Below are positions 42,960-52,520 of a DNA stretch of 64,000 nucleotides, in pieces. Location: positions 2,008,326 to 2,072,325 of the forward strand of contig NZ_JAPELL010000001.1 in assembly GCF_026094475.1 (NCBI RefSeq), written 5' to 3'. The stretch's first letter is position 1. Every line of letters starts with the position of its first letter. The DNA is from Homoserinimonas sedimenticola (GTDB taxonomy: Bacteria; Actinomycetota; Actinomycetes; Actinomycetales; Microbacteriaceae). The notes under the pieces were generated by a model. That model was given only the letters and a program-made list of their open reading frames with translations. It made no database searches and was not told the DNA's origin. The translations under genes were made by a program, and so were the position numbers.

Positions 42960-45900
42960 CTAGAAGAGGATCCAGAGCCGGCGCGTGTTGCTGTCGCTGC
43001 CCGTGACGACTCCTGAGTCGGCGGGCACGAACTCCGCCTGCACCTTGTGGGCGCCGAAGCGGATGCGCGGGAGCCGCACGTTGACCGAGCCGTCCGCCTC
43101 GAGCGGGGTCGACGCCACCTGGCGGCCGTCGACGCGCACGATCACGGTGCCCTCGGTCGACTCAGCCCCGCTCGCGACCGTCACCCGCGCTGTGATGCGC
43201 TGCCACGAGAAGCCGATGCTGCTCGACAGTGAGAGCTTGGTCGTCGAGCTGTGCGCGATGACGACCTGCTCGGACGTCGCGGTGCCGCTCGGGCGCTCCG
43301 CGGCGCTCGCCGTCACGACGACCGAGATCGCGGCGCCGGCATCCTCGGGGCGCACCGTGTATTCGGCGCCCGTGGCACCCTCGATGTCGACCCCGTCGGC
43401 CTGCCACTGGTAGCTGAACTCGAGATCCTCGGAGTCCCACTCACCCGGGCTTGCCGTGAGGGTCGCGCCCACGACGGGTTCACCCGAGATGGTCGGGGGA
43501 GCCGTGTTGACGGGGGCCTCCGGCTCTGCGCCCTCCGCGGTCGTGACCTGCAGCACCGTGAACTCGCCCGTCTTCCCGTACTCGATGAGCCCGAGGTAGC
43601 GGCTGTAGGGCTCGAGGCCTGCCCACGATGCCGTGTAGGTCACGGGCTCGCCCTGCACACCCGGCAGCACGGAGGGGTCGAGTGCAAGGGGCGCCCCGCC
43701 CGGCACGACGACGTAGCTGGTGAAGTCGAACGCGGTCGGCGGGTTCGCGGCATACACGGAGGCGATCGCCCGGTAGGCACCGGGTGCCGGGTCGACGAGG
43801 TTCACCCGCTCATCGGCCGCGCCGCTCGCTGACTGCCAGCCCGCGATGGGCACGCCGTCCGCATTGAGCTGGTAGACCACGAGGTCGAGATCGGCCGTGT
43901 CGTCGATCGAGTCGAGGTCGAAGCGGGCGTACTCCGCGCCCTCCGCAACCGTCACGTCATAGGTGAAGGAGTCACCGTTGGTGCCCGAGCCGGAATGCTC
44001 CGTCTCCACGCCCGTGGGGTCGGGGTGCAGGATGCCCGGAGTGAGGCCCGTCGTCTGGAGCGGGATCTCACCCGTCCCACCCGGGGTCACCGTCACGTCG
44101 ACGGCTCCCGAGACGCCCTCGCCCGTCACATCGTCGGGCGCCACGATCGTCACAGGACGAATGGCGATGGGGCTGCGCACCTCGGTGTAGCCGCTCGTCC
44201 AGGTGAGGAAGCCCGTCGAGAAGACGTCGAGGGGAGCATCCGTTCGCGTCACCGTGATCGTGAACGTCTGGGTCTCGCCGGCCGCGGCGAAGGTGAGTGT
44301 CGAGGGCTCGACCGTCGCCTGGATGCCGGGGATGTTGATCGCCGCCGTGAATGTGCCCGCCTGGGTCGAGGTCACGCTGCGTGTGATCGTCTCAGTCCCC
44401 GTGAGCGAGCCGACGCCGATCGAGGCGAGGTTGAGGTCGCTCGGGTCGATGGGCTCGACGGCGGGGTCGAGCACGTCATACCCGGCCCCCTCGAGGTAGG
44501 AGAGCCAGTCGGGGGTGTCGTTGAGGTAGAGCAGGCCGGGCTCGAAGAACTCGGTCGGGTCGACGTGCCCGGCGCCCTGCGTGAAGGGGTCGGTCACGGG
44601 TGCGCCCTCACGGTCGACCGTGTTGTAGGCGGTCGTCATGAAGGCCGACTTGATCTCGGCGGGCGTCGCGGTGGGGCGCTCGCCCAGGTAGAGGGCCGCG
44701 AGGCCCGCGATGTGCGGCGATGACATCGACGTGCCAGAGAGGAACGCGTAGGTCGGTTCGCCGTCCTGCGGGTTCGCGGTCGCGGCGAGGATTCCCACGC
44801 CGGGTGCCGTGATGTCGGGCTTGATGATGTCGCTGCCGTCGACCTCGATGGGTCCCCGCGAGGAGAAGCCCGCGACCTGCGGCGTGGGGGTCTCGACGCC
44901 CGTGAGATTTCCGGGCAGCAGCGTCGCCGTGGCATCCGGAGTCGCCGCGTAGGCGAGCACAGCGTCGTGGGCGTCGGCGTCGAGGTGCACGGTCGGGATG
45001 ATGTGCGTGTCGAGGTCGGTCGAGCTGAAGTCGACGTTGACGAGCACCACGCCGATGCCTCCCGCGCGCGCCACCTCGGCGGACTTGTCGACGCGGGCGC
45101 TCACGCCGCGTTCGCAGACGACGATCTTGCCGGCGGTGAGGGCCGGGTCGAGCGTGCCCGCGAGGCACAGGTTCGCCTGCTCCGCCCCCGGGAGGGCGAG
45201 GTCGGATGCCGCGGCGAGGGGCCCGCTCACGGGCTCGGCGCCCTCCGTCCGGTCGACTGTGGCGGAGGCCCCGACGAACTGCTCGCCGTTGCCCAGCTCG
45301 ACGGTGGCCTCGTAGTTGGGGATGGTGCTCGCCGCGACGGTCGTGATCCAGGGGGACGCGTTGTCGAGCGTCGTTGCACCCGGTCCGGCGTTGCCCGCCG
45401 AGGCGGCGACGAAGATGCCGGCGGCCGCGGCGCCGAGGAACGCAAGGTCCGTCGGCTCGGCCGTGCTCTGTGCGGAGCCGCCGCCGATGGAGAAGTTGAT
45501 GACGTCGACGCTGTCGGCCACGGCCTGGTCGATGGCCGAGAGGAGGTCAGTGGTCGTGCATCCGTCGTCTGCCGTGTCGGCGGGGTCCGGGCCCGTCCAG
45601 CAGACCTTGTAGGCGGCGATCTTGGCGGCCGGGGCGACGCCACTGAAGGTGCCGAAGTCCTGGCCCGCGACGTTCGCGGGGGTGTTGAGGTTGCCCGCGG
45701 CCGTGCTGGCGGTGTGCGAGCCGTGCCCGTCGCCGTCACGCGGGGAGACGTACTCGCCGAGGTCGGTGCCGCCGAGGTTGACCGCGCCGAAGCCCGCGAC
45801 GAAGTAGCGGGCCGTGATGACCTTGGTGTTGCAGTCATCGGCGGTGAATTGCTCGCCCGTCTCGCAGGCGCCGCGGAAGGTGCCACCGTCGCTCTTGGCG

Positions 45901-46559
45901 TAGACGATCGCATCGCCCTCGCGGTAGGGCTCAGGGCCCGCCGTCGTGCCGAGCGGCTCGCCCGCGAAGGCCGGGTTCTCGGGGGCGATGCCGGTGTCGA
46001 GCACGCCGACCACGACGCCCTCGCCCGCGGTCTCGGCACCGCCGGTGGCCGCCCACACGCCGTTCTCACCCTCAAGGCCGAGGAACTCGGTCGAGCGCTG
46101 CACCTCGGTCACCTGCTTGAGCTCATCGGGCACGAGCGAGGCGACCATCTTGTTGGCGGAGAGCGCCGCGAGCTGCTCGACCGTGAGGTCGGCCGAGAAG
46201 CCGTTGGTCGCGAGCGTGTAGGAGGCGTCGATCTCGGCGCCGACGGATGCCGCAACCTCCCTCTGCGTGTCGACGAGGTAGTCGTCGTACTCCTGCACGG
46301 CCTGCCGCTTGGGGTTGAGCTGTTCGCCCTTCTCAGGAGTCGTGGCGTCGAAGCCGCGCACGCCGCCGTCATAGGTGGCGACGGGCTTGTCGGCGAGCGT
46401 CACGATGTAGCGGCCGGGGGTGAAGGCGGTCTGGCCGCTCGAGCCGATCGTGCCCCCGAGGTTGGATGGTGGCGCAGCAGCGGCGGGTGTCCCTCCCCCC
46501 ACGAGTGAGGTCGCAACGAGTGCGACGGCGGCCAGTGTGGAGGCGAGGCGTAGCTTCAC
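42960..46559 (-). CDS. Secreted subtilisin-like serine protease (S8) with PA domain
   Basis: A 1199-residue exoenzyme. The GTG at 46559 begins a signal peptide ending near AAAAPP. An inhibitor I9-type propeptide (RYIVTLADKP) follows. The S8 domain has Asp188 in GVLDTGI, His279 in GDGHGSHTAS and Ser611 in SGTSMSSPHIAG. A protease-associated insert lies around residues 440-560. The C-terminal half contains fibronectin-like and Ig-like beta domains. There is no sorting signal, so it is probably released. It resembles large actinobacterial and plant-type subtilases. The upstream region shares a 14-bp box with the surface-protein gene. Confidence 0.94.
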   Translation of the reverse strand: MKLRLASTLAAVALVATSLVGGGTPAAAAPPSNLGGTIGSSGQTAFTPGRYIVTLADKPVATYDGGVRGFDATTPEKGEQLNPKRQAVQEYDDYLVDTQREVAASVGAEIDASYTLATNGFSADLTVEQLAALSANKMVASLVPDELKQVTEVQRSTEFLGLEGENGVWAATGGAETAGEGVVVGVLDTGIAPENPAFAGEPLGTTAGPEPYREGDAIVYAKSDGGTFRGACETGEQFTADDCNTKVITARYFVAGFGAVNLGGTDLGEYVSPRDGDGHGSHTASTAAGNLNTPANVAGQDFGTFSGVAPAAKIAAYKVCWTGPDPADTADDGCTTTDLLSAIDQAVADSVDVINFSIGGGSAQSTAEPTDLAFLGAAAAGIFVAASAGNAGPGATTLDNASPWITTVAASTIPNYEATVELGNGEQFVGASATVDRTEGAEPVSGPLAAASDLALPGAEQANLCLAGTLDPALTAGKIVVCERGVSARVDKSAEVARAGGIGVVLVNVDFSSTDLDTHIIPTVHLDADAHDAVLAYAATPDATATLLPGNLTGVETPTPQVAGFSSRGPIEVDGSDIIKPDITAPGVGILAATANPQDGEPTYAFLSGTSMSSPHIAGLAALYLGERPTATPAEIKSAFMTTAYNTVDREGAPVTDPFTQGAGHVDPTEFFEPGLLYLNDTPDWLSYLEGAGYDVLDPAVEPIDPSDLNLASIGVGSLTGTETITRSVTSTQAGTFTAAINIPGIQATVEPSTLTFAAAGETQTFTITVTRTDAPLDVFSTGFLTWTSGYTEVRSPIAIRPVTIVAPDDVTGEGVSGAVDVTVTPGGTGEIPLQTTGLTPGILHPDPTGVETEHSGSGTNGDSFTYDVTVAEGAEYARFDLDSIDDTADLDLVVYQLNADGVPIAGWQSASGAADERVNLVDPAPGAYRAIASVYAANPPTAFDFTSYVVVPGGAPLALDPSVLPGVQGEPVTYTASWAGLEPYSRYLGLIEYGKTGEFTVLQVTTAEGAEPEAPVNTAPPTISGEPVVGATLTASPGEWDSEDLEFSYQWQADGVDIEGATGAEYTVRPEDAGAAISVVVTASAAERPSGTATSEQVVIAHSSTTKLSLSSSIGFSWQRITARVTVASGAESTEGTVIVRVDGRQVASTPLEADGSVNVRLPRIRFGAHKVQAEFVPADSGVVTGSDSNTRRLWILF

Positions 46560-46625
46560 GGAGTGTCCAGTTCTCGAGGGGGAGCGCCAGTGGTCGCCAA
46601 AGGGCGAGACCAGAGGAACTATAAG

Positions 46626-46652
46626 CATCCGTCTACCCCCGCGTGGGGGGTA
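46626..46652 (-). promoter_or_regulatory. Palindrome and shared box upstream of the subtilase
   Basis: CATCCGTCTACCCC (46626-46639) matches the box at 31295-31308 with one change. It overlaps a palindrome TACCCCC-GCGTG-GGGGGTA (46634-46652) with perfect 7-bp arms. On the minus strand TTATAG follows. NarL/LuxR-type response regulators bind TAC-containing heptamers of this kind, so such a regulator is possible. Confidence 0.5.
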
Positions 46653-46720
46653 TTCCTACCTACTCGTTACCAATCCGTGATCTGGTGTCCTCCCTCTGGA
46701 GGACGAGATGGGGTGCATCA

Positions 46721-46760
46721 CGTCGAAGGCCCCCGCTCATCGGAGCGGAGGCCTTCGACG
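46721..46760. terminator. Hairpin downstream of icd
   Basis: CGTCGAAGGCC pairs with GGCCTTCGACG across an 18-nt loop that contains a further GCTC/GAGC pairing. It lies 14 bp after the icd stop. There is no T tract, so termination strength is uncertain. Confidence 0.7.
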
Positions 46761-46774
46761 TCGCTAGTGGCGTT

Positions 46775-47992
46775 TTAAGCGCCCATGCGCTCCTTGAGGT
46801 TCTCGTCGAGCGTCGCGAGGAACTCCTCGGTCGTCTGGTAGCCCTGCTCGGGGCCGACGAGGAGAGCGAGGTCCTTCGTCATCTTGCCGGACTCGACCGT
46901 CTTGATGACGACGTCCTCAAGCGTGAGGCTGAAGTCGATCAGCTCCTGGTTGCCGTCGAGCTTGCCGCGGTGCGCGAGGCCGCGCGTCCAGGCGAAGATC
47001 GAGGCGATCGGGTTCGTCGAGGTGGGCTTGCCGGCCTGGTGCTGACGGTAGTGGCGCGTCACGGTGCCGTGCGCCGCCTCGGCCTCAACGACCTTGCCGT
47101 CCGGCGTCGAGAGCACCGACGTCATGAGGCCGAGCGAGCCGAAGCCCTGCGCGACCGTGTCAGACTGCACGTCACCGTCGTAGTTCTTGCAGGCCCACAC
47201 GTAGCCGCCCTCCCACTTCATGGCGGAGGCGACCATGTCGTCGATGAGGCGGTGCTCGTAGGTGAGGCCGGCCTCCTCGAACTTGGCCTTGAACTCGGTC
47301 TCGTAGATCTCCTCGAAGATGTCCTTGAAGCGACCGTCGTAGGCCTTGAGGATCGTGTTCTTCGTCGAGAGGTACACGGGGTAGTTGCGGCTGAGGCCGT
47401 AGTTCATGGAGGCACGCGCGAAGTCGCGGATGCTCGCATCCAGGTTGTACTGCACCTGCGCGATGCCGTCGCCGGGCGCCTGGTAGACCTCGAACTTCTG
47501 CGGCTCGCCGCCGTCCTTCGGGGTGAACTCGACCGTCAGCGTGCCCTCGCCCTGGAACTTGAAGTCCGTCGCGCGGTACTGGTCGCCGAAGGCGTGACGG
47601 CCGATGATGATCGGCTTGTTCCAGCCGGGCACGAGGCGGGGGATGTTCGAGATGATGATGGGCTCGCGGAAGATGACGCCGCCCAGGATGTTGCGGATGG
47701 TGCCGTTGGGCGACTTCCACATCTTCTTGAGGCCGAACTCCTCGACGCGGGCCTCGTCGGGGGTGATCGTCGCGCACTTGACGCCGACGCCGTGCTTCTG
47801 GATGGCGTGGGCCGCGTCGATCGTGATCTGGTCGTCGGTCTCGTCACGCTTCTCGATGCCGAGGTCGTAGTACTCGAGCGTCACGTCGAGGTAGGGGTGG
47901 ATCAGGGTGTCCTTGATCTTCTGCCAGATGATGCGGGTCATCTCATCGCCGTCGAGCTCGACGACGGTTCCTTCAACCTTGATCTTTGCCAC
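46775..47992 (-). CDS. icd: NADP-dependent isocitrate dehydrogenase, homodimeric
   Basis: A 405-residue enzyme of the homodimeric, eukaryote-like subfamily that oxidises isocitrate to 2-oxoglutarate. Recognisable parts are [13 protein letters not shown] at the N-terminus, the substrate loop [35 protein letters not shown] with the metal aspartates, and the NADP-binding [14 protein letters not shown]. The length fits this subfamily. With sucCD it is a second TCA enzyme in the window, on a separate transcript. Confidence 0.97.
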   Translation of the reverse strand: MAKIKVEGTVVELDGDEMTRIIWQKIKDTLIHPYLDVTLEYYDLGIEKRDETDDQITIDAAHAIQKHGVGVKCATITPDEARVEEFGLKKMWKSPNGTIRNILGGVIFREPIIISNIPRLVPGWNKPIIIGRHAFGDQYRATDFKFQGEGTLTVEFTPKDGGEPQKFEVYQAPGDGIAQVQYNLDASIRDFARASMNYGLSRNYPVYLSTKNTILKAYDGRFKDIFEEIYETEFKAKFEEAGLTYEHRLIDDMVASAMKWEGGYVWACKNYDGDVQSDTVAQGFGSLGLMTSVLSTPDGKVVEAEAAHGTVTRHYRQHQAGKPTSTNPIASIFAWTRGLAHRGKLDGNQELIDFSLTLEDVVIKTVESGKMTKDLALLVGPEQGYQTTEEFLATLDENLKERMGA

Positions 47993-48204
47993 GGTGGTCT
48001 GTTTCCTCTCTTAGGGCCGCACCAATCCTACCTGCCGGTGTCAAAGTGTCTTGACGTCGAGATACCAGCGGTTCCGGATGCCTCTGTCCCCCGATCGGGG
48101 CATACCGGGTTACGGCTTCCGTGTGTCATCGTGGCATTCTTTGCGGAGGACTCCCGGGTCCGATGTGCGCAGACCCGACTACGCGACACCGAAAGCCGAT
48201 CCCA

Positions 48205-49158
48205 GTGAAGAAGTCAATTGCCGCGCTCGCGATCGTCATCGCGCTTCCCGCCCTCGCGAGCGGATGCTCGACCGCCCCGGCGGACGCCGTGACGCAGACC
48301 ACCGTCACGATCGGTGTCACTCCGGGCGCAGACCTCGCCCCGCTCTATATGGGCGTCAAGCAGGGCTTCTTCGCGGAGCAGGGGATCAACCTCACGATCA
48401 ACTCGCTCGCAGCCTCGAGTTCGGCCGTGCTGAGCGCGGTCGACCAGGAGAAGTTCGACTTCGGCTTCGCGGATGCCGTGTCCATCATGGAGGCGAAGGA
48501 GGCTGGGCTCGGACTCGAGGTCATCAGCGGTGCCGCTGCCACCACGGGAGACCCGCGCCTCGACTATGCCGCAATCGTCGTGCATCCGAGTTCCGCCGTG
48601 GATTCCCTCGACGACCTGCGCTTCCTCCACATGAGCGTCGACGCGGAGGGCACCATCAACGACCTCGTCGCCAAGAGTGCCGTTGAGGCATCCGGTATCG
48701 AGGTCTCGAGCGTCTCGTGGCACGAGATCCCCTTCGTCGACGCGAGTGAGGCGTTGACGTCGCGGCGCGTGGATGCAGCCCTTGTCGTCGAGCCCTTCGT
48801 GACGCAGGCGAGGCTGGCGGGTTTCCGCGTCATCTCCTACCCCTACGCGGAGTTCGACTCCGAGCTGACCGTGTCGGGTTATGTCGCCTCGAGCGGCCTG
48901 CTTGAGGACGACCCGGAGCTGGTGGAGCGCTTCATCACGGCGCTCGACGCATCGTTCGCCTACGCCGAGGAGGAGACGTACGAGGTGCGCACCAACATCG
49001 GAACCTACCTCTCCTCCGAAGCCGCCGTCGAGGCCCGGCTCACGCTGCCGCGCTTCACGCGCGAGTTCGACCGGGATGCCCTCGAGAAGCTCGCTGCGGC
49101 CGCCGTCGACCACGGCTTCATCACGCAGGTCCCCGATCTGGAGGCGCTCCTGCCGTAG
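48205..49158 (+). CDS. NMT1/THI5-like substrate-binding lipoprotein (paralogue 3)
   Basis: A 317-residue lipoprotein; the GTG at 48205 gives a clean signal peptide (VKKSIAAL...) with lipobox LASGC. The mature part starts VTIGVTPGADLAPLYMGVKQG and has VDAALVVEPF, a YPYAEFDSELTVSGY segment and tail PDLEALLP. It is the first of three tandem paralogues; the gap to the next is 114 bp. No permease or ATPase gene accompanies them. The 212-bp gap upstream contains a 12-bp palindrome CCCCGATCGGGG (48089-48100) and no gene. Confidence 0.84.
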   Translation: MKKSIAALAIVIALPALASGCSTAPADAVTQTTVTIGVTPGADLAPLYMGVKQGFFAEQGINLTINSLAASSSAVLSAVDQEKFDFGFADAVSIMEAKEAGLGLEVISGAAATTGDPRLDYAAIVVHPSSAVDSLDDLRFLHMSVDAEGTINDLVAKSAVEASGIEVSSVSWHEIPFVDASEALTSRRVDAALVVEPFVTQARLAGFRVISYPYAEFDSELTVSGYVASSGLLEDDPELVERFITALDASFAYAEEETYEVRTNIGTYLSSEAAVEARLTLPRFTREFDRDALEKLAAAAVDHGFITQVPDLEALLP

Positions 49159-49272
49159 GCGATGCACTAACCCCCCGTCTTGGGGCGGGTCGCTGACGGA
49201 TGCGGTATGTGAGACTGACTCTCGGATCGCCGATGCTCCGGACCGAAGCGCACCCGAAGCGAGGAGCATCCC

Positions 49273-50223
49273 ATGCGACGTACCCGTACCGTCGCCGCCG
49301 CCGCGGCAGTCCTGACCGTGCTGCTGACAGGATGCTCGGCCGCCGCTTCGGCGGAAGGGCAGACCGCCTCGGTGACCGTCGGTGTCATGCCGGGCGCCGA
49401 CCTCGCACCGCTCTACGTCGGCATCAAGGACGGCATCTTCGCCGAGCACGGCATCGACGTGACGGTCCACTCGCTCGCCGCGACGACGGCTGACATCGTC
49501 CGGGCCGTCGATGAGGGCCGCTACGACATCGGCTACGCGGACATCATCTCGATCCTGGCCGCGCAGGAGAACGGTTCCGAGCTGCAGATCGTCAGCGGTG
49601 CGGCCGACACCTCGGGGGATGCTCGGGCCGATTATGCGGGCATCGTGACGGCGGCCTCCGACATCGACGACGTGTCTGACCTCACGGGGCGCAAGGTCGC
49701 CGTTGACACTCTCGGCACGACCAACGAGGTCGTCGTGCGCGCGGCAGTCGACGCTGCCGGCGGCAATTCCTCCACCATGACCCTCGAGGCCATCCCCTTC
49801 ATCAATGCCCGGAAGGCGATAGAGGGGGGAATGGTCACGGCCGCTCTCATGGTCGAGCCGTATCTCACCGCCGCGCGGCTGGATGGTCTGCGCATCATCT
49901 CGCACCCCTACGCGGAGTTCGACGAGAAGCTGACCGTCTCCGGCTACTTCACCTCCACGGCGACGGCGAGCGAGAGGTCCGACGTCGTCGAATCGTTCGT
50001 CGCGGCGCTCGCGGAGTCCTTCGAGGCGGCCGAGAGCAATGACAACGCTGTGCGCACCAACATCAGCACCTTCCTGTCCTCGGATGCCCGGGTGCGCACA
50101 CGGCTGATCCTTCCCGCGTTCTCGACGGAGATCGACCGCGACGCCGCGCAGGCGCTCGCCGACTCCGCGCTGGAGTACGGCCTCATTGCCAGGGCCCCTG
50201 ACCTGGGCGCCCTGCTTCCCTAG
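49273..50223 (+). CDS. NMT1/THI5-like substrate-binding lipoprotein (paralogue 4)
   Basis: A 316-residue lipoprotein with signal peptide MRRTRTV..., lipobox LLTGC and mature start VTVGVMPGADLAPLYVGIKDG. It shares YADIISIL, TLGTTNEVV, YAEFDEKLTVSGYFTS and a PDLGALLP tail with paralogues 3 and 5. GCGAGGAGC precedes the ATG. It is probably co-regulated with its tandem neighbours. The ligand is unknown. Confidence 0.84.
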   Translation: MRRTRTVAAAAAVLTVLLTGCSAAASAEGQTASVTVGVMPGADLAPLYVGIKDGIFAEHGIDVTVHSLAATTADIVRAVDEGRYDIGYADIISILAAQENGSELQIVSGAADTSGDARADYAGIVTAASDIDDVSDLTGRKVAVDTLGTTNEVVVRAAVDAAGGNSSTMTLEAIPFINARKAIEGGMVTAALMVEPYLTAARLDGLRIISHPYAEFDEKLTVSGYFTSTATASERSDVVESFVAALAESFEAAESNDNAVRTNISTFLSSDARVRTRLILPAFSTEIDRDAAQALADSALEYGLIARAPDLGALLP

Positions 50224-50322
50224 CTTCTTCACTCCTCGTTCACCGCAGCTCCATCGCCGCGTCGAGCGGAACTGGGAGGGTGGCGCGGCGCGGACTGTCG
50301 CGCCTCGACCCCAGGAGCTGCT

Positions 50323-51288
50323 TTGCCTAAGAACGTCCCTGGCGCCGTCGCCGGTGCCCTCGCCGTGACCCTTGTCCTCTCCGGCTGCGGCCCGAGCCCT
50401 GCGGGGGCGAGCAGTCCCGTCGCCGTCACCGTCGGGGTCATGCCCGGGGCGGATCTCGCACCCCTCTATCTCGGCCTTGAGCAGGGTTTCTTCGCAGAGG
50501 AGGGCATCACCCTCCGCATCGACTCCCTCGCTCCCTCGACGACGGGCATCGTGTCAGCTGTCGAGCAGGGCAGCTACGACTTCGGCTACGCCGACATCCT
50601 CTCCGTGCTCGAGGCGGCCGAGGAGGGGAGGGAGGTCACAGTTGTGAGCGGTGCCGCCGCGACATCCGGCAATATCCTTGGCGACTACACGGCCCTCATG
50701 GTCCCCGCCGCCTCGGAGATCACGACGCTCGCCGATCTCGCGGGGCGACGCGTCGGCGTCGAAGCGCTGGGGGCCACCAACCACGTCGTGCTCGCCGCCA
50801 TCCTGGAGGCGGAAGGGGCCGACCCGGCGTCCATCGACTGGCAGACGGTGCCCTACCTCGATGCGAGTGAGTCGCTCGCGGCGGGCACGGTCGACGCTGC
50901 TGTCATCGTCGAGCCCTTCGCGACGGCCGGCAAGATCGACGGGATGACCGCTATCGCCTATCCGCACGCCGAGTTCGCGGCGAACCTCACGGTGACGGGC
51001 TACTTCACCTCGGTGGCGACGGCCGAGGGCGACCCCGGGCTTGTGGAGCGTTTCGCGGCGGCGGTCGCCCGCTCCCTCGGCTACGCGACAGAGCACCAGA
51101 CCGAGACCCGCGACCACATCGCGGCGACGATTGCAGCGCACTCCCAGGTCCGCACCCGCGTGCAGCTGCCGACGTTCACCGCCGAGGTCGACCGCGACGC
51201 GGTCGAGCTGCTCGTCGAGGCTGCAGTCGCGCAGGGCAGACTTCAGTCGACGGATGTTCTCGATCTGGCCCTTCCGGCAGGCGACTAG
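50323..51288 (+). CDS. NMT1/THI5-like substrate-binding lipoprotein (paralogue 5)
   Basis: A 321-residue lipoprotein. The TTG start is supported by AGGAG five bases upstream. The lipobox is LSGC and the mature start is VTVGVMPGADLAPLYLGLEQG. It is closest to paralogue 4 (YADILSVLEAAEEG, YLDASESLAAGTVDAAVIVEPF). The tail differs (DLALPAGD). Its last four bases overlap the convergent FasR-like gene. Confidence 0.84.
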   Translation: MPKNVPGAVAGALAVTLVLSGCGPSPAGASSPVAVTVGVMPGADLAPLYLGLEQGFFAEEGITLRIDSLAPSTTGIVSAVEQGSYDFGYADILSVLEAAEEGREVTVVSGAAATSGNILGDYTALMVPAASEITTLADLAGRRVGVEALGATNHVVLAAILEAEGADPASIDWQTVPYLDASESLAAGTVDAAVIVEPFATAGKIDGMTAIAYPHAEFAANLTVTGYFTSVATAEGDPGLVERFAAAVARSLGYATEHQTETRDHIAATIAAHSQVRTRVQLPTFTAEVDRDAVELLVEAAVAQGRLQSTDVLDLALPAGD

Positions 51289-52445
51289 CCCCGCGCCTCC
51301 TGCATGAGCCCCAGTCGTAGGGCGCACTGCAGCACGAAGGAGTCGCGCGCCGCCGTGGGGTCGAGACCGGTCACCTCGGCGATGCGCTTGAGGCGGTAGC
51401 GCACCGTGTTGGGGTGCACATCGAGCCGCCGGGCTGCGACCTCCACAGCGCCACCCGCCTCGACGAAGCGGCGAGCCGTCTCCAGGAGCGGCTGGCGTGC
51501 CTTGCGCAAGGGCGTGTAGGCGCGCTCGACGAGCGCGGCGCGCGCGAGGTCATCGCCCGCGAGTGCCCGCTCCGGCAGAAGATCGTCCGCCTCGATGACG
51601 CGGGTGGTCGCATCGCTTGCAGCGACGACATCCGCCGCGACGGATGCTGCCGCAAGCGAGCGCCACGCCTCCGTCATGTCGGCGACGGCGGGGCCGGCGA
51701 GCACGGGTCCGGCTCCGAAGCCGTCGGCGATGGCGGCGACGACACCCCGGATGTCATCGGCCTCGTGTCCCTCGACGACGGAGGCGATCGCGACGAGGCG
51801 ATCCTCCCACGTCCCCACGAGCACGTCAGCGCCCGCGTCCCAGGCGAGACGGCGCAGCCGGTCGGTGTCGCCATCCTCAGGCAGGGCGCCGATGGCGGCG
51901 ACAACGGAACCGTAGCCGCGCCATCCGACGGCCCGAATGCGCTGGTGAAGCGAGTCGCTGAGGGGACCGCGGGAGGCGGCGTCGACGACGTACTGCTCGA
52001 GCCTGCGCTCCCAGAGCCCGCTTCCGTCACCGACTGTCGCGTAGAGCTCTGCGGCGGCGAACGCCAGCTGGCGGGAGAAGACGACGCTCGCCTCGCGCTC
52101 GCGGGCGGTCGCGACGGTCTCCTCGACGACAGAGGAGGTGACCCGCATGAGCTGCAGCGTCTGCTGCAGGGTCACGGAGCGCACGAGTTCGCGCGGCGCG
52201 ACCGCGAACATCTCCATGGGGTCGGCAGAGTCGGGATCTCTGAAGTAGGCCTGGAACGATCGGATGCCCGCCTGTGTCACCCGGTCGAGCACGGCCACGC
52301 GCCGGGCCGGCATCTCTCGGAGCCATGGCAGGCTGTTCTGGGCTCGCTCGATAGCGCGCGCAGAGAGCGCGCCGGCATCGAGCTGGGTGCTGAACGCAAG
52401 CCGATCGTTCGGCCCGGCGCTCACCGGATGCAGAAGCTGCGACAT
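51285..52445 (-). CDS. PucR-type helix-turn-helix regulator, FasR-like
   Basis: A 386-residue regulator. The C-terminal HTH of the PucR/CdaR type is clear (LDVHPNTVRYRLKRIAEVTGLDP, with the flanking ETARRFVEAGG). The N-terminal stretch ARAIERAQNSLPWLREMPARRVAVLDRVTQAGI resembles the actinobacterial fatty-acid regulator FasR. No fatty-acid synthase gene is adjacent, so it may be a paralogue with other targets. The ATG at 52445 is preferred. It is divergent from a thioesterase gene, with a TetR-type operator in the gap. Confidence 0.85.
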   Translation of the reverse strand: MSQLLHPVSAGPNDRLAFSTQLDAGALSARAIERAQNSLPWLREMPARRVAVLDRVTQAGIRSFQAYFRDPDSADPMEMFAVAPRELVRSVTLQQTLQLMRVTSSVVEETVATAREREASVVFSRQLAFAAAELYATVGDGSGLWERRLEQYVVDAASRGPLSDSLHQRIRAVGWRGYGSVVAAIGALPEDGDTDRLRRLAWDAGADVLVGTWEDRLVAIASVVEGHEADDIRGVVAAIADGFGAGPVLAGPAVADMTEAWRSLAAASVAADVVAASDATTRVIEADDLLPERALAGDDLARAALVERAYTPLRKARQPLLETARRFVEAGGAVEVAARRLDVHPNTVRYRLKRIAEVTGLDPTAARDSFVLQCALRLGLMQEARG

Positions 52446-52466
52446 CGAAGACCTCCCGCCGGGCAA

Positions 52467-52480
52467 ACCGACTAGACGGT
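52467..52480 (+). promoter_or_regulatory. TetR-type operator O2
   Basis: ACCGACTAGACGGT is a palindrome in 12 of 14 positions, lying between the FasR-like and thioesterase genes. It matches O1 and O3. Confidence 0.65.
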
Positions 52481-52520
52481 ATGTTATAGCCTTCCGGGGA
52501 TGAAAGAGAAGGGGTTACGA

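Noticed and set aside
48089-48100. Perfect palindrome CCCCGATCGGGG upstream of the first tandem lipoprotein gene
   Set aside because: A loosely similar CCCC-GTCTT-GGGG lies before the second gene (49173-49185) but not before the third; too little to call an operator or terminator.
47993-48204. Possible riboswitch in the leader of the tandem lipoprotein genes
   Set aside because: No block of the TPP, preQ1 or other familiar aptamers could be matched by eye.
52500-52520. Upstream ATG of the thioesterase
   Set aside because: AAGGGG lies inside this stretch at the right distance from the ATG at 52521, and family similarity begins after that codon.
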